64,000 nt of DNA from Eisenbergiella tayi (GTDB lineage: Bacteria > Bacillota > Clostridia > Lachnospirales > Lachnospiraceae), in contig NZ_MPDJ01000009.1 in the NCBI RefSeq assembly GCF_001881565.1, positions 88,387-152,386 of the forward strand. Reading direction: 5' to 3'. Position numbers and translations under genes: made by a program. The notes beneath the pieces are model-generated. The model did not search any database, was not told the origin of the DNA, and saw nothing but the letters and a program-made list of their open reading frames with translations. Positions 41,417 to 51,611 of this stretch are shown here, piece by piece; position 1 is the stretch's first letter, and every line of letters begins with the position of its first letter.

Positions 41417-42919
41417 CTAATTCATACCAAAATCATGGATACCGCCGGATAAGTCAAACTGATGAATACGGAAACGTGGCCGCTCCTTATAAGAAAAGCT
41501 CTTCATTTGCATTTTATCTTTGGCAGAAAGCAATCCTTCTCTACCACAGAAATCCAGATTCCGTTTTCTCATTTGTTTCATGATTTGTTCTTCTTTTATA
41601 TTATACAAGACAAGCTCTTCCGGATCTTCTATCAGATGAAATAGCTGCTCCTTTCCCCCATTCGCCATATAAATATATTTCCAGTCTCCCTGACGGATCA
41701 TTGTTTTGAATTGTGGAGTACCCGGACGTCCATAGCAGGCAAAAAGAGTTTCCCGCTCTCTTTCTTTTCCTGCCAGTACATTCAGAATAGAGTGCCCATC
41801 TCTGATTTGCGGGTTTCCGGCTGCCTGCGTTGCAATTCCGAATAAATCTGTAAGACAAACAAGCTGTCTTTCCTTCCTGCCGCCCTCCAGCTTCCATTCT
41901 GCAGATCCTGCTGGCCAGCTTAAAAGAAAGGGAATATGACATGATTGTTCAAAATAGCTTTCCTTCTGCCATGCATGGTGATCTCCCAAATGATCCCCAT
42001 GATCTGAGAAAAAACAAATCAGCGTATTTTCACTGTCTTCTCTTGCCTCTACCGCATCCAGTATTCTGCCGATACAAGTATCAATATATGTTATTTCCCC
42101 ATAATATCTTGATTTCACGTTTCTGGCGGCAAAATCATTCAATTCATCCGCCCATATCAAATAGTTCATCCAAAGTATCTGTTCATCCATAAAATCAATC
42201 TCAGGCTTTCCTCTCAGAGGGTTGGCAATGGAATCCGGATTATACATACGATTAAAAGGAACCGGCGGTGCACAGGGAGGATGAGGGCCGATAAATGATA
42301 CAAAGCCGAAATATGGCTTATCCTTCACAGTCTTCAATTGTTCAATCACTCTGTCTGCAACAAAGCTTTCTACCGTTAGTTCTGCCGGCAGGGGACTTAC
42401 CTGAGGCACATAGTACATATTAGTTCTTTCCCCATGAAGCTGTTCTATATGATTATATTCCGGATGTTCCTTTCTGATAAAGCTATAATAGGCATCATTT
42501 GCCCTATCTTCCGGACACTCCCATAATTCCTCCGTATTCAGCTGCAGGTCATAGCCCAGATCTTCTTTAAATTCCGGAACGGTATGGAACTTTCCAATAC
42601 CGAAAGTATAATAGCCTTCTTTCCTCATTGCAGTGGCCAGATAATCTCCGCACCTGTCCTGCATCTCTTCCGGCAGTCCGTCCATGGCTTGGGGCATCTC
42701 ATTCTGGTAACAGCCGGTCAGAGCCGGCTCCCGGCCGGTTCTGACCGTATATCTGGCAGGGACACATACCGGACAGGTTGAATAGGCATTTTCAAATACA
42801 AGGCCTCTCTTTACCAGACGATCTATATTGGGTGTAAATATCTCCTGATTTCCCAGCGCCCTGATACAATCATAACGGAACTGATCACACATAATATACA
42901 GTATATTGGGTTTTCTCAT
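41417..42919 (-). CDS. Type I sulfatase (anaerobic cysteine type)
   Basis: 500-aa sulfatase of the alkaline-phosphatase fold. The formylglycine site is Cys52-Val-Pro-Ala-Arg56, the CxPxR form converted in anaerobes by the radical enzyme anSME, which is not encoded here. Metal ligands include the N-terminal CDQ (11-13) and SDHGDHLGDH (about 309-318). No signal peptide is visible, so it probably desulfates imported glycans in the cytoplasm. The start at 42919 lies one nt after the binding-protein stop codon. It is the last gene of the ABC/YesMN locus, suggesting a sulfated host glycan or polysaccharide. Confidence 0.92.
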   Translation of the reverse strand: MRKPNILYIMCDQFRYDCIRALGNQEIFTPNIDRLVKRGLVFENAYSTCPVCVPARYTVRTGREPALTGCYQNEMPQAMDGLPEEMQDRCGDYLATAMRKEGYYTFGIGKFHTVPEFKEDLGYDLQLNTEELWECPEDRANDAYYSFIRKEHPEYNHIEQLHGERTNMYYVPQVSPLPAELTVESFVADRVIEQLKTVKDKPYFGFVSFIGPHPPCAPPVPFNRMYNPDSIANPLRGKPEIDFMDEQILWMNYLIWADELNDFAARNVKSRYYGEITYIDTCIGRILDAVEAREDSENTLICFFSDHGDHLGDHHAWQKESYFEQSCHIPFLLSWPAGSAEWKLEGGRKERQLVCLTDLFGIATQAAGNPQIRDGHSILNVLAGKERERETLFACYGRPGTPQFKTMIRQGDWKYIYMANGGKEQLFHLIEDPEELVLYNIKEEQIMKQMRKRNLDFCGREGLLSAKDKMQMKSFSYKERPRFRIHQFDLSGGIHDFGMN

Positions 42920-42920
42920 A

Positions 42921-44435
42921 TTATTGTTCCACAATGCCATAATTGTTTTCTTCACTCCAACCGTTTGTTTCCTTCAGTCGTTCTGCCATATCCTTCAGGG
43001 AGTTCTGAAGTTCCTTCAGATATTCTTCCAGACTGATATCATCTCCGATATAAAGCTGCCCAAAAAGGACACTGTCCTCAAAGAATGTCTGATCCACCGC
43101 CGGTCCGTAAAGATTCATCTTTACAGTCCTTCCTTCCGGTGCCCAGCCATCCAGACTGTCGGTAACCGGTTCTGCTGATGTAGGCATTTTATACATCAGC
43201 TCCGCCATCAGTTCCATAGCCTTGGGTGATCCCAGGAAGCGTAGGAAATCCTCAGCTGCTTCCAGTTCTTCCCCTTCAACATTGGAAGGAATACAATAAA
43301 CTTCCGTAACTGCCGCTCCCATTTCATAAACAGCTTCGCATGCATATGGCGTATCTTCTTTTGTCAAATACGGGAAGGTGAAAACACCGTACGCAAAATC
43401 TGCACCCATATCTGTCATATTCTTGGATGTTCCGGGCATTCCCAACATCATAGCCGCATCCTGTCTGATAAACATCTGTTCCGCAGTAGTATAATCTATC
43501 GCATTATATCCTTCCGCCCAGTACTGGCTCCATTCCTTCAAAAGCGGAAACACATCACTGAAAGGGGCTTTTTCAATATTGATAATATCTAAATCTATCC
43601 CTCGGACAATTTCGCTCGTTTCAATACTGTCACTGCCGTTTACATCCAGTTCCGGAAGCAGTCCCTCTACTACCTGATAAGTAAGCAGCCTTTCCGCCCA
43701 GTTATAAATATTATCCGCCGGTTTGGAATTCGGTACTGCAAAAGGAGCATATCCCGCCTCCTTCAATTTCTTCTGGACATCCAGGAACTCACTCCAGGTT
43801 TCCGGAATGTCTGATACTCCTGCCTTTGAAAACATATCCTTATTGTAGAAAACCTTCACAATATCCATGTAATTACAAGTACTGTAATAATCCTTGGATA
43901 TGGCCTGCATCTGACTGATTACAGCAGGTGCATAGAATTCTTTCCAGCTCGGCGTATCTGTATAAGGATTCGGCGCTTCCATCAGATCATTGATATTCCT
44001 TATCAGCCCTTTATTATAGTCATCTGTCGCCCATGACAGTTTTGACTGGAATACCTCCGGGGCCGTTCCTCCCGTCAGCTGCATGGTAAGCCACGTTCTC
44101 TGGTTTGCCCAGTCAAGCGGAACCGGTTCAATTTCAACATTGGGCTGTATTTCATTATAGGCTGCCAAAATTTCTTCCCAGGCTGCCTTATTATCATCAG
44201 AATCCATCGTTCCTGTCGCAAATCTTATTTTTATTTTATGATCCGGAGCAAAATCATCCGTTTCCGCAGACTGGTTGTCAGCAGTACTTTCCGCTTCAAC
44301 AGCAGCATCTGTCGGAACTGCTTCCGGTGTTTCCAAAGTATCCTCCTTTTCTTTCGAACCGCATCCGCTTAAAATCATTGTCGCAGTCAGAAGTATTCCC
44401 ACCAGTCCAGCCAGTTTTTTCTTATAATTTTTCAT
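42921..44435 (-). CDS. ABC transporter sugar-binding lipoprotein
   Basis: 504-aa solute-binding protein. Signal peptide with lipobox LSGC (cysteine near residue 25), then an acidic Glu/Ala/Thr-rich linker. The body contains YYSTCNYMDIVKVFYNK and AAMMLGMPGTSKNM typical of family 1 binding proteins. It delivers the sulfated sugar or glycan to the permeases downstream in gene order (44460-46198). The ATG follows AAGGAGAAGCTT. It is translationally linked with the sulfatase gene. Confidence 0.92.
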   Translation of the reverse strand: MKNYKKKLAGLVGILLTATMILSGCGSKEKEDTLETPEAVPTDAAVEAESTADNQSAETDDFAPDHKIKIRFATGTMDSDDNKAAWEEILAAYNEIQPNVEIEPVPLDWANQRTWLTMQLTGGTAPEVFQSKLSWATDDYNKGLIRNINDLMEAPNPYTDTPSWKEFYAPAVISQMQAISKDYYSTCNYMDIVKVFYNKDMFSKAGVSDIPETWSEFLDVQKKLKEAGYAPFAVPNSKPADNIYNWAERLLTYQVVEGLLPELDVNGSDSIETSEIVRGIDLDIINIEKAPFSDVFPLLKEWSQYWAEGYNAIDYTTAEQMFIRQDAAMMLGMPGTSKNMTDMGADFAYGVFTFPYLTKEDTPYACEAVYEMGAAVTEVYCIPSNVEGEELEAAEDFLRFLGSPKAMELMAELMYKMPTSAEPVTDSLDGWAPEGRTVKMNLYGPAVDQTFFEDSVLFGQLYIGDDISLEEYLKELQNSLKDMAERLKETNGWSEENNYGIVEQ

Positions 44436-44459
44436 AAGCTTCTCCTTATTAATATATTG

Positions 44460-45272
44460 TCACATTTTGACCGCACCCGCAGTCACTCCCTGAATAAAGG
44501 GTTTCGTTGCAGCCATAAATAAAATCACAATCGGAACGGACGCTATCACATACCCTGCAAGGACAGGTCCCATGCCCTCTTTGGCATTCTGTGAAATATA
44601 TTGCAGCTGCAAAATTACCGGCATGATTTTTCTGTCATTGGCAGCAACAAGAGGCCAGATATAATTATTCCAGGCCATAAGCCCCGTCATAATAGCAACC
44701 GTACCAAACATGGATTTGGATAAAGGTACCACAATAGAAATAAAGACCCGTAAATCTCCTGCGCCTTCCACCCGAGCTGCTTCAAACAATTCTCTGGGAA
44801 GTCCTTCAAAATAATTTCTGAAAAACATCACCGGCATTACTGATGCCGTTGCAATGACAGGCAATATCAGCCCTGCTCTCGTGTTTAACAGCTGCATATC
44901 CTTAACAAGCATAAACTGAGGGATTAATGTTACAAATCCCGGTATCATTAAGAACATGATAACTGCAAAATAAAGTACATCCCTGCCCGGATAATTGAAT
45001 ACACCAAAGGAATATCCTGCCAGAGAGGAAATCAGGAGTGTAGCCATCAGAATCACAGCCGTATATAAAATGGAATTAAATATTCCTCCCATAATTTCTT
45101 TTGCCGCCCGTACATAATTGTCAAAATGAAGCGGCATATCAAAAAACCAGATGCTCTCTATTATTTGGAGGTTATACTTAAGCGAATTCACGATTGTCAG
45201 ATAAAAAGGGAAAACCGTGAGTATTCCCAGAAAAGCAAGTGCAATAATTAATCCAATCTGCTTCTTTTTCAT
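44460..45272 (-). CDS. Carbohydrate ABC transporter permease (MalG type)
   Basis: 270-aa permease with six helices. The EAA loop reads FEAARVEGAGDLRVFISIVV, and the tail is PFIQGVTAGAVKM. It lies 11 nt after its partner permease. No ATPase gene is present in the locus, so a shared MsmK-type ATPase is expected. Confidence 0.91.
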   Translation of the reverse strand: MKKKQIGLIIALAFLGILTVFPFYLTIVNSLKYNLQIIESIWFFDMPLHFDNYVRAAKEIMGGIFNSILYTAVILMATLLISSLAGYSFGVFNYPGRDVLYFAVIMFLMIPGFVTLIPQFMLVKDMQLLNTRAGLILPVIATASVMPVMFFRNYFEGLPRELFEAARVEGAGDLRVFISIVVPLSKSMFGTVAIMTGLMAWNNYIWPLVAANDRKIMPVILQLQYISQNAKEGMGPVLAGYVIASVPIVILFMAATKPFIQGVTAGAVKM

Positions 45273-45283
45273 AATCCGGCCCC

Positions 45284-46198
45284 CTAATCCTGTGTGTTTA
45301 CAAATTTATAATTCAATACCGTAAACAGTAATACCAGCAGAAACAACAGAACCCCTATGGCAGAGGCATACCCCATATTACTATACGTAAAAGCCTGCTT
45401 ATACATATAAAGTGCCGGTACAATCGTACTTTTGCCGGGTCCGCCTTCCGTCAGTACCAGAATATTTTCAAACGACTGCATGGAATTAATTATGGCAAGC
45501 ATTACAAACATTTTCATCTGCGGTTTCAGCAGCGGCAGCTCTATATAGATGATATTCTGCCACCATTTGATACCGTCCAGTCTGGCCGATTCACAGATAT
45601 CGACTGAAATATTCAGCAATGCCCCCAAATACACCAGGAACTGCAGTCCAAATGCACCTATAAAAGGGAAACCTATCATGATAATAGCTGCCAGCGCAGT
45701 TCCGGGTTCTCCCAGCCAAGAGTGGACCAGATTGTCCAGACCGCACAATCTGAGCAGCTGATTTATGGCTCCCGTATCAAATGCATAAATCCATTTCCAC
45801 ATAAGAAATACCACCAGACTTGGTACTACCATAGGAATTATGTATAGAATTTTAAAGAAATTAGAAATATGTTTATTTTTGCAGGAATATACCATAATCG
45901 CTGCCAGCATTGGAAATGTAACACATATTATCACATTGCAGATTGTTATGATTCCTACATTTTTCATGGATATCCAAAATGTATTTTCCGTCAGTACCTT
46001 CCTATAATTTTCCAGTCCTACCCATACGTTTACATTGGCACCATTCCATTTAAAAAAAGATTCAACGATTGCTGTAAAAAAGGTATAATATTTGAAGGTA
46101 CACAGGAAAAGAAATATGGGTATCAGAAAAAAGTAGGCATTTTTGTTTTTCCGGATCCGTTCCAGAAGACTGCGTTCCTTATGAGGTACGGGCTTCAT
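45284..46198 (-). CDS. Carbohydrate ABC transporter permease (UgpA type)
   Basis: 304-aa permease. A basic N-terminal tail (KERSLLERIRKNKN) precedes six helices, and the EAA loop is CESARLDGIKWWQNIIYIEL. It begins the transport part of the locus, following YesN and YesM genes on the same strand. The ATG follows TAGGAGGAGATAATA. A perfect palindrome lies just upstream. Confidence 0.91.
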   Translation of the reverse strand: MKPVPHKERSLLERIRKNKNAYFFLIPIFLFLCTFKYYTFFTAIVESFFKWNGANVNVWVGLENYRKVLTENTFWISMKNVGIITICNVIICVTFPMLAAIMVYSCKNKHISNFFKILYIIPMVVPSLVVFLMWKWIYAFDTGAINQLLRLCGLDNLVHSWLGEPGTALAAIIMIGFPFIGAFGLQFLVYLGALLNISVDICESARLDGIKWWQNIIYIELPLLKPQMKMFVMLAIINSMQSFENILVLTEGGPGKSTIVPALYMYKQAFTYSNMGYASAIGVLLFLLVLLFTVLNYKFVNTQD

Positions 46199-46224
46199 TA
46201 TTATCTCCTCCTATCTCAAAATTT

Positions 46225-46238
46225 GAAATTGCAATTTC
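46225..46238. promoter_or_regulatory. Palindrome upstream of the sulfatase-locus transporter
   Basis: GAAATTGCAATTTC, a perfect 14-bp palindrome, lies 27 bp upstream of the permease start. It is a possible operator between the YesM gene and the transport genes. Confidence 0.45.
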
Positions 46239-46285
46239 TATTCTGATAGTACCTTTTTATGTCCGCACTCACAAGGAGCCTGTTT

Positions 46286-48112
46286 TCAGTCTTTAGGTGC
46301 ACTTTCTTTGGAACAGGGAATATGAAATGATATCTTTGTAAAGCATCCTTCCTGACTTTCTATATGCAGACCGGACGCCTCCCCATATTGATATACCAAA
46401 CGGCTGTTTACGTTTACAATACCGATATGAGCATGCTTTTCCAGTACATCCATTTCCGCTCCTGCTCTCATAACCCGAAGCAGTTCCTTTCTTTTCTCTT
46501 CACGGATGCCGGAGCCATTATCCTCTATTATAAAAGCAATCTGTTCTTCATCATAAGCAACATGTATGACAATATCCACAGGAACCATTTTTACTTCAAC
46601 GCCATATTTAATGGAATTTTCAACCAATGGCTGCAAGATCAGCGGAATAATCCTGCAATGAAGAATTCTTTCCTCCACCTGGTAATCAACAGTTACTTTT
46701 TTTCCAAACCTGACCTTTTGTATCTTCATATAATTTCTGATATGATTCAATTCCTCTTCTACTGTAACAAGGCTCCCCGATCTGCGGATACTGTATCGAA
46801 ACATATCAGCCAGAGCCCTGGACATGATGCTTATCTCCTCCACCTCATGTACATATGCAATACAGCTCATAGATTCCAGCGTATTATACAAAAAATGAGG
46901 ATTTATCTGCAGCTGCAAAGCTTCTATCTGTGCATCTTTTTCCCGCAGACGAATCAGATAATTATCCTCAATCAGTTTTTTTATCCTGATAACCATATGG
47001 TTGAAAGTGTTTGTCAGATATCCAATTTCATCCTCACTGTATACATCTACCCGAATATCCAGCTTTCCTTCCTGCACCTCTTTCATCGCACCTGCCAAAG
47101 CCCTTACAGGACGGAAAAAACGTCTCGCAAAACTGACTGCCAGAAGTACCGCCAGGATAAAAGCGGCTGCCGATACAAGAAAAATATTTCTTCTCAAAAG
47201 AGAGATATCTGAAATAACCACCTGTGTCGGCTTCGCACTGACAAGATACCATCCCGTTTTTGAAGAACGTTTATAGGAAACCAGCTTTTCCACATCATTC
47301 ACGACAATCGTAAAATTTCCGCTGTCCTCCCCTGAATCCGTCCTGTATTGATCAATGGAAAACGGAAGCTTCATTCCCAGTTCTTCCCTGTCCTGACTAT
47401 ATACACACAGTCCGTTTTCATCTGCAAACCATACTTCTGAATCATTTCCGATATATAAAGGATCCAACATCTCTTCCAGCTTTTTGATATTGATATCCAT
47501 AAACAGAACACCCATCATTTCCATCCCGTTCAGTTTATTAATTCTTTTCGCCGCCGAAATATAATAATTCCCGTTATATACACCCTGTGTATGATATCTG
47601 CCGCTCAGATTGTATTCCTGCCTGTGCGTATTAACAATGTTTGTCCGTTCCGAATTACGTACTGTTTCCTCATACCATTCCTGTTGTGTAAAATCATAAG
47701 ACGGATCATATATCCCCTCTCCCTGATGGAGTACCTCACCATCCGGATAAATAAAATAAATGTCCGAAATCTCTCCTTCAAAATTCAGGGATACCAGTCT
47801 CTTATAATAAAACTGCTGAAATCCCCGCAGCCTTCTCATACTCGTAATCGCTGACTCTTCTTCTACTCTTGAAAGAAGCTCCTGCAATTCCGACTCGTAT
47901 GTAAAGGCGGACACAAGATCCAACATCTCCAGATAGGAATCGATCTTTTCTGAAATTATGGACAATTCCATATCATTATTTTCAAAAGCATGTTTTTTTA
48001 ATATTTCTACATTTCCATAGTATGTAAAGGCGGAAATAATAACCACTGCAGACAGCATAATAGAAACGAAGGATAAAACCATCTTAACCAAAAGACTTCT
48101 TCTGATATTCAT
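46286..48112 (-). CDS. YesM-type sensor histidine kinase
   Basis: 608-aa membrane kinase. Helix 1 (about 8-28) is followed by an extracellular dCache-like sensor region (30-290), helix 2 near 305 and a HAMP domain (about 325-378). The His_kinase domain carries the phospho-His in INPHFLYNTLESM, and the ATPase domain has ENSIKYGVEVK and EDNGSGIRE. It begins one nt after the YesN stop. This class senses sugars or their binding proteins and phosphorylates a YesN-type regulator that activates adjacent ABC genes. Confidence 0.92.
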   Translation of the reverse strand: MNIRRSLLVKMVLSFVSIMLSAVVIISAFTYYGNVEILKKHAFENNDMELSIISEKIDSYLEMLDLVSAFTYESELQELLSRVEEESAITSMRRLRGFQQFYYKRLVSLNFEGEISDIYFIYPDGEVLHQGEGIYDPSYDFTQQEWYEETVRNSERTNIVNTHRQEYNLSGRYHTQGVYNGNYYISAAKRINKLNGMEMMGVLFMDINIKKLEEMLDPLYIGNDSEVWFADENGLCVYSQDREELGMKLPFSIDQYRTDSGEDSGNFTIVVNDVEKLVSYKRSSKTGWYLVSAKPTQVVISDISLLRRNIFLVSAAAFILAVLLAVSFARRFFRPVRALAGAMKEVQEGKLDIRVDVYSEDEIGYLTNTFNHMVIRIKKLIEDNYLIRLREKDAQIEALQLQINPHFLYNTLESMSCIAYVHEVEEISIMSRALADMFRYSIRRSGSLVTVEEELNHIRNYMKIQKVRFGKKVTVDYQVEERILHCRIIPLILQPLVENSIKYGVEVKMVPVDIVIHVAYDEEQIAFIIEDNGSGIREEKRKELLRVMRAGAEMDVLEKHAHIGIVNVNSRLVYQYGEASGLHIESQEGCFTKISFHIPCSKESAPKD

Positions 48113-48113
48113 C

Positions 48114-49610
48114 TCACTGCTCCTTCTGTGTTTCCCGGTATTGGGATGGCGTCATATGCATCATTCTGGAAAAAATACGGGAAAAGTATTTAACATTATC
48201 ATATCCTACAATACCCGCTATCTCTCCTATACCCATGCTCGTAATCCGGATTAATTCGGCAGCTTTTTCCAGTCTTTTTTGCATGATATAGTCAGAGAAA
48301 TTAACTCCTTTCACTTTTTTAAAGGAACTGCTTAAATACGAAGCATTCAGCCATACCATCTCCGCCATTCCTCCCAGGGACAGTTCTTCCATGTAATGTT
48401 TATCAATATAGGACGAAATCTGTTCCACAGCAGCCTGAATGCTTTTAGCCTGTTCTTTTTTCAGGTCTCTGCACATATCTGCCAGTAACCTTTCCAGCCA
48501 CTGTTTTACTTCCTGCACATTTTTTACCTGGAATCTTCTCCCTGAAAGTTCCTGACACAGTTCATAATAACAAGAGGTTCCAACACCTCTTTTCTGAATC
48601 CGTCCTGCAAAATCCAGCACCATATAAAAGACAAAATCCACCAGGTTTTGTATTCCCACTCCATCCAACTCTTTTACCTTCAGAAAAAGGCTGTCCACTT
48701 CCTGCATCATTTTATGCTCTTCACCCATTACCGCACCTGCCCATATTTTTTCCGTTTCCTCTGACAACGGAAGCATGAAAGTAGGTGTTGTATCCATTTC
48801 TTCATAAGAAATAATTCCTTCTGTATAATTCAGCGGCCTGTGTATATAAGCCTGCCATGCCTGATTATAGGACAGTGGGATATCCGACATTCTGTCAACC
48901 GTATTTCCCAATGACCAAATTGTCTTTACAGGAATCAATGAACATAAGGCTTCCAGACAATGTTTCAGATGCAGTTTAAAAGCCTGACGGGTGGATGCAG
49001 AAAAAATAATCACATATTCATCCCTTGATTTTCTGTGGAGTTCCCCTTTCATTCCTTTATTACGGAAGCTATCTAAAACCGCAAGGAATTTTTCGTGAAG
49101 TTCATCGGTAATCCAGTTTGCGTCGCCCGGCATCAGCAGAACCGTAAAAAATCTCTCTTCCTCTTCCTCAGGGATAATCTGTTCCTCCAAAACTTTCAGC
49201 AGATAATTCTGTTCCCCTCCGGTCAGTTCTTTCTGTCTCTCTTTCATGATCTCATTTACCGCAGTATGAAGCACCTCATTCAATTCTTCCGGATCTACCG
49301 GTTTAAGCAGATAACTGACCGCATTCAGTTCCACAGCCTTTCTCGCATATTCAAACTCTTTATAGCCACTGATAAATAGGAATTTTGTATCTGTCATTCC
49401 CTTCAGCCCGCTTACAAGTTCCAGCCCATCCATTCCGGGCATACGGATATCTGCCAGTACGATATCCGGTTTAAGCTTCAGTATCTCTTCCTTTGCCAAT
49501 ACACCGTTGTCCGCTTCTCCCGCAAGTTCCATGGACAGTTCTCCCCAGCGTATCATCTTTTTTATTCCTCTTCTTATCCATTCCTCATCTTCTGCAATAT
49601 AAAGTTTCAT
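48114..49610 (-). CDS. YesN-type response regulator with AraC domain
   Basis: 498-aa regulator. The receiver (1-120) has EDEEW and the phospho-acceptor aspartate in IVLADIRMPGMDG. A helical middle region follows. The C-terminal AraC domain (about 395-498) has HTHs in LSLGGMAEMVWLNASYLSSS and MGIGEIAGIVGYDNVKYFSR, ending MTPSQYRE. The ATG follows GGGGGTAAATAAAC. With YesM it should activate the sulfatase ABC locus. Confidence 0.92.
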   Translation of the reverse strand: MKLYIAEDEEWIRRGIKKMIRWGELSMELAGEADNGVLAKEEILKLKPDIVLADIRMPGMDGLELVSGLKGMTDTKFLFISGYKEFEYARKAVELNAVSYLLKPVDPEELNEVLHTAVNEIMKERQKELTGGEQNYLLKVLEEQIIPEEEEERFFTVLLMPGDANWITDELHEKFLAVLDSFRNKGMKGELHRKSRDEYVIIFSASTRQAFKLHLKHCLEALCSLIPVKTIWSLGNTVDRMSDIPLSYNQAWQAYIHRPLNYTEGIISYEEMDTTPTFMLPLSEETEKIWAGAVMGEEHKMMQEVDSLFLKVKELDGVGIQNLVDFVFYMVLDFAGRIQKRGVGTSCYYELCQELSGRRFQVKNVQEVKQWLERLLADMCRDLKKEQAKSIQAAVEQISSYIDKHYMEELSLGGMAEMVWLNASYLSSSFKKVKGVNFSDYIMQKRLEKAAELIRITSMGIGEIAGIVGYDNVKYFSRIFSRMMHMTPSQYRETQKEQ

Positions 49611-49730
49611 GTTTATTTACCCCCTGTTTTGTAAAAGACAGACTTAACCCGATTATATTTACTATATCATAACTGCAAGGGGCGGCAGGTGCACTATTTT
49701 TTGTATTAAGGTACAGAATTTTCCATAAAA

Positions 49731-49763
49731 GAAAGCCGGAGAAATAATTCCCCGACTTTCTTA
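49731..49763 (-). terminator. Terminator after the glycosidase-like gene
   Basis: An imperfect 11-position stem (GAAAGTCGGGG/CTCCGGCTTTC, two mismatches) lies at the end of the gene. TTTT follows on the minus strand. Confidence 0.55.
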
Positions 49764-51611
49764 TATCCGCAGCAAAGGCAGAACCTCCGCCAACACTAAC
49801 AAATTGCTCGTTTCACACCAGCAGCTCCCGTCAAACACACCGCCGACTCCTTTTTCACCTTCCCAGTCCGAAAGATTAACCCGTTCACAGATAATCCCCG
49901 GAAGCAGTTTCCGCGGCGGACTATCCCAGGAAAAAATCGGACGATCTTCTCTCGACATATACTGACTGATAGTCAGCGTAATTTCTTTCATCAACGTCAA
50001 ATATCGTTCATCCCCCGTCCAAAGATATACTTTGTACAGGCTGTCTCCCGACAGTGTACAGATCCCGGGAGCCGAGTGCTTATTCTGGACATTGGCGAAA
50101 ACGCTTCCCACTGTTTTCATTCCAAGACGTCCAAATTCGCTCTCCTGCGGGAACCGGAAATTATAGCTGACCACCCAGCTGCTGCAGAAATCAGCCATAA
50201 AAACGGAACGCTCCAGCCACTTCTTCTCTCCTGTAGCTTCATAAAGCCGTACAAAGCTCTCCAACAGCCCAAACGCGCTTTCACTGTCGGGTCCCTGCAG
50301 GATTTCTCCCGGCCCGCCCGTAGTATATCCGCTGGAAGCATCTCTGTAAAAGTACATCTCACCGCTTTCCTTTGCCGTTTCCAGATAAATCGGATCTCCG
50401 AAAAACTCATAGGCGCTGACAAGGGCTGCCGGCGCAATTCCTGCACTGGTCGAACCTCCCGCGGCAATTTTGCCTGTACGTATATTTACGAATTGACCGA
50501 ACTGGCCATATTCCTGCCAGAGAGCCACGAACCGATCAGCCAGTTTTCTTGTACCTGTCAGGAATTCTTCCGGAATCCGCTGTCCATTTTCCTGAATCAG
50601 TCGGAAATGCTTGAACAGGAAATACAGAACATCCGCAGATTTCCGGATCAGCACCCAATCTTCCGCTCCTGCATGTCCGAAGGCATCATTTCTCAGTTCT
50701 CCTTCTTGTGTACACATCCCATAAAACAACCCGGAAGGTCCCTGAGTTCTGAACAGATGTCTCAGAGTAGACATCCCTCTCTCCCATTCGTTTTTTCCAC
50801 CCAGCTTCATGAGCGCATAAGATGACATTCCTCCGCCAACCCAGCCCGGCTGCCATATCTGCGTAGCTTCTTCCGTGATGCCGACTCCGTAAAAGCCACC
50901 TGATTCCCTGTAATTCCATGTGTTAAATTTTTCTCTCTGCAATTCCCACTGCTCTTCAAACGATTCTATTTCCGGCAGGGAATCGTCCATTTCCATACAT
51001 TTCCTCGTTTCAAAAAATCTGTGGAAAAACGCTTGCATGCTGCCGCAGTCCCACTCATAAATACGGTATGGAATCGTTATGCTTTCCCCCTTATGGAAAT
51101 CCCTTCCCGGATCCGACTTTTCCTTCATGCAGAAAGCTCTGTATTGTTTTTCCTCCCTGAAATGGGGATATCGGATTTCCAAAACACCATCCCCACAGAA
51201 AAGTCCCAGATTATATCCATTTACCTCCTGAACTGTATAAAGAAGCACCGCTTTTCTGTATTTTTTTGAAAAAATACCGACACAGGGCACGCTTACATCA
51301 CCGCTTGTAACGGAAATACTGCCGCTGCCGTCCTCATTTTGCCGGATTACATCCGTAATCGTTACCGGCATATCCACCGCAGCTTCCTCCGGCTCAAACA
51401 TGGGCGGATATTCCTTTTTTATAGAGCGAAAACGGTTTCCGTTATAACAGCATGCGGGCAGAAATACATATTCACTGCCGTCAATGGGAAAGTCCGGCTG
51501 ATACCTGATCCCTGCCCAGGTTCCCTTCACGTCTTCCAACGCGGTTATGACTGTGTCAAATTTATGGACTGCAGCTATGGACTGCCCGTTCCTAATGATT
51601 CCCTGTATCAT
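49761..51611 (-). CDS. Six-hairpin glycosidase-like protein, family not assigned
   Basis: 616-aa protein of which the C-terminal two thirds look like an (alpha/alpha)6 barrel of the six-hairpin glycosidase superfamily. Repeated helical pairs contain motifs such as PGWVGGGMSSYALMKLG, GHAGAEDWVLIRKSADVLY and CSSWVVSYNFRFP. The N-terminal 220 residues look like a beta-sandwich. I do not recognise a GH or PL family. Candidate catalytic acids are Glu and Asp in GAEDW and GPDSESAFG. There is no signal peptide, so it would be cytoplasmic. It overlaps the preceding regulator by 20 nt, and its site GGGAGGAACAAAGAA lies in that gene, so the two are coupled. Confidence 0.6.
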   Translation of the reverse strand: MIQGIIRNGQSIAAVHKFDTVITALEDVKGTWAGIRYQPDFPIDGSEYVFLPACCYNGNRFRSIKKEYPPMFEPEEAAVDMPVTITDVIRQNEDGSGSISVTSGDVSVPCVGIFSKKYRKAVLLYTVQEVNGYNLGLFCGDGVLEIRYPHFREEKQYRAFCMKEKSDPGRDFHKGESITIPYRIYEWDCGSMQAFFHRFFETRKCMEMDDSLPEIESFEEQWELQREKFNTWNYRESGGFYGVGITEEATQIWQPGWVGGGMSSYALMKLGGKNEWERGMSTLRHLFRTQGPSGLFYGMCTQEGELRNDAFGHAGAEDWVLIRKSADVLYFLFKHFRLIQENGQRIPEEFLTGTRKLADRFVALWQEYGQFGQFVNIRTGKIAAGGSTSAGIAPAALVSAYEFFGDPIYLETAKESGEMYFYRDASSGYTTGGPGEILQGPDSESAFGLLESFVRLYEATGEKKWLERSVFMADFCSSWVVSYNFRFPQESEFGRLGMKTVGSVFANVQNKHSAPGICTLSGDSLYKVYLWTGDERYLTLMKEITLTISQYMSREDRPIFSWDSPPRKLLPGIICERVNLSDWEGEKGVGGVFDGSCWCETSNLLVLAEVLPLLRI

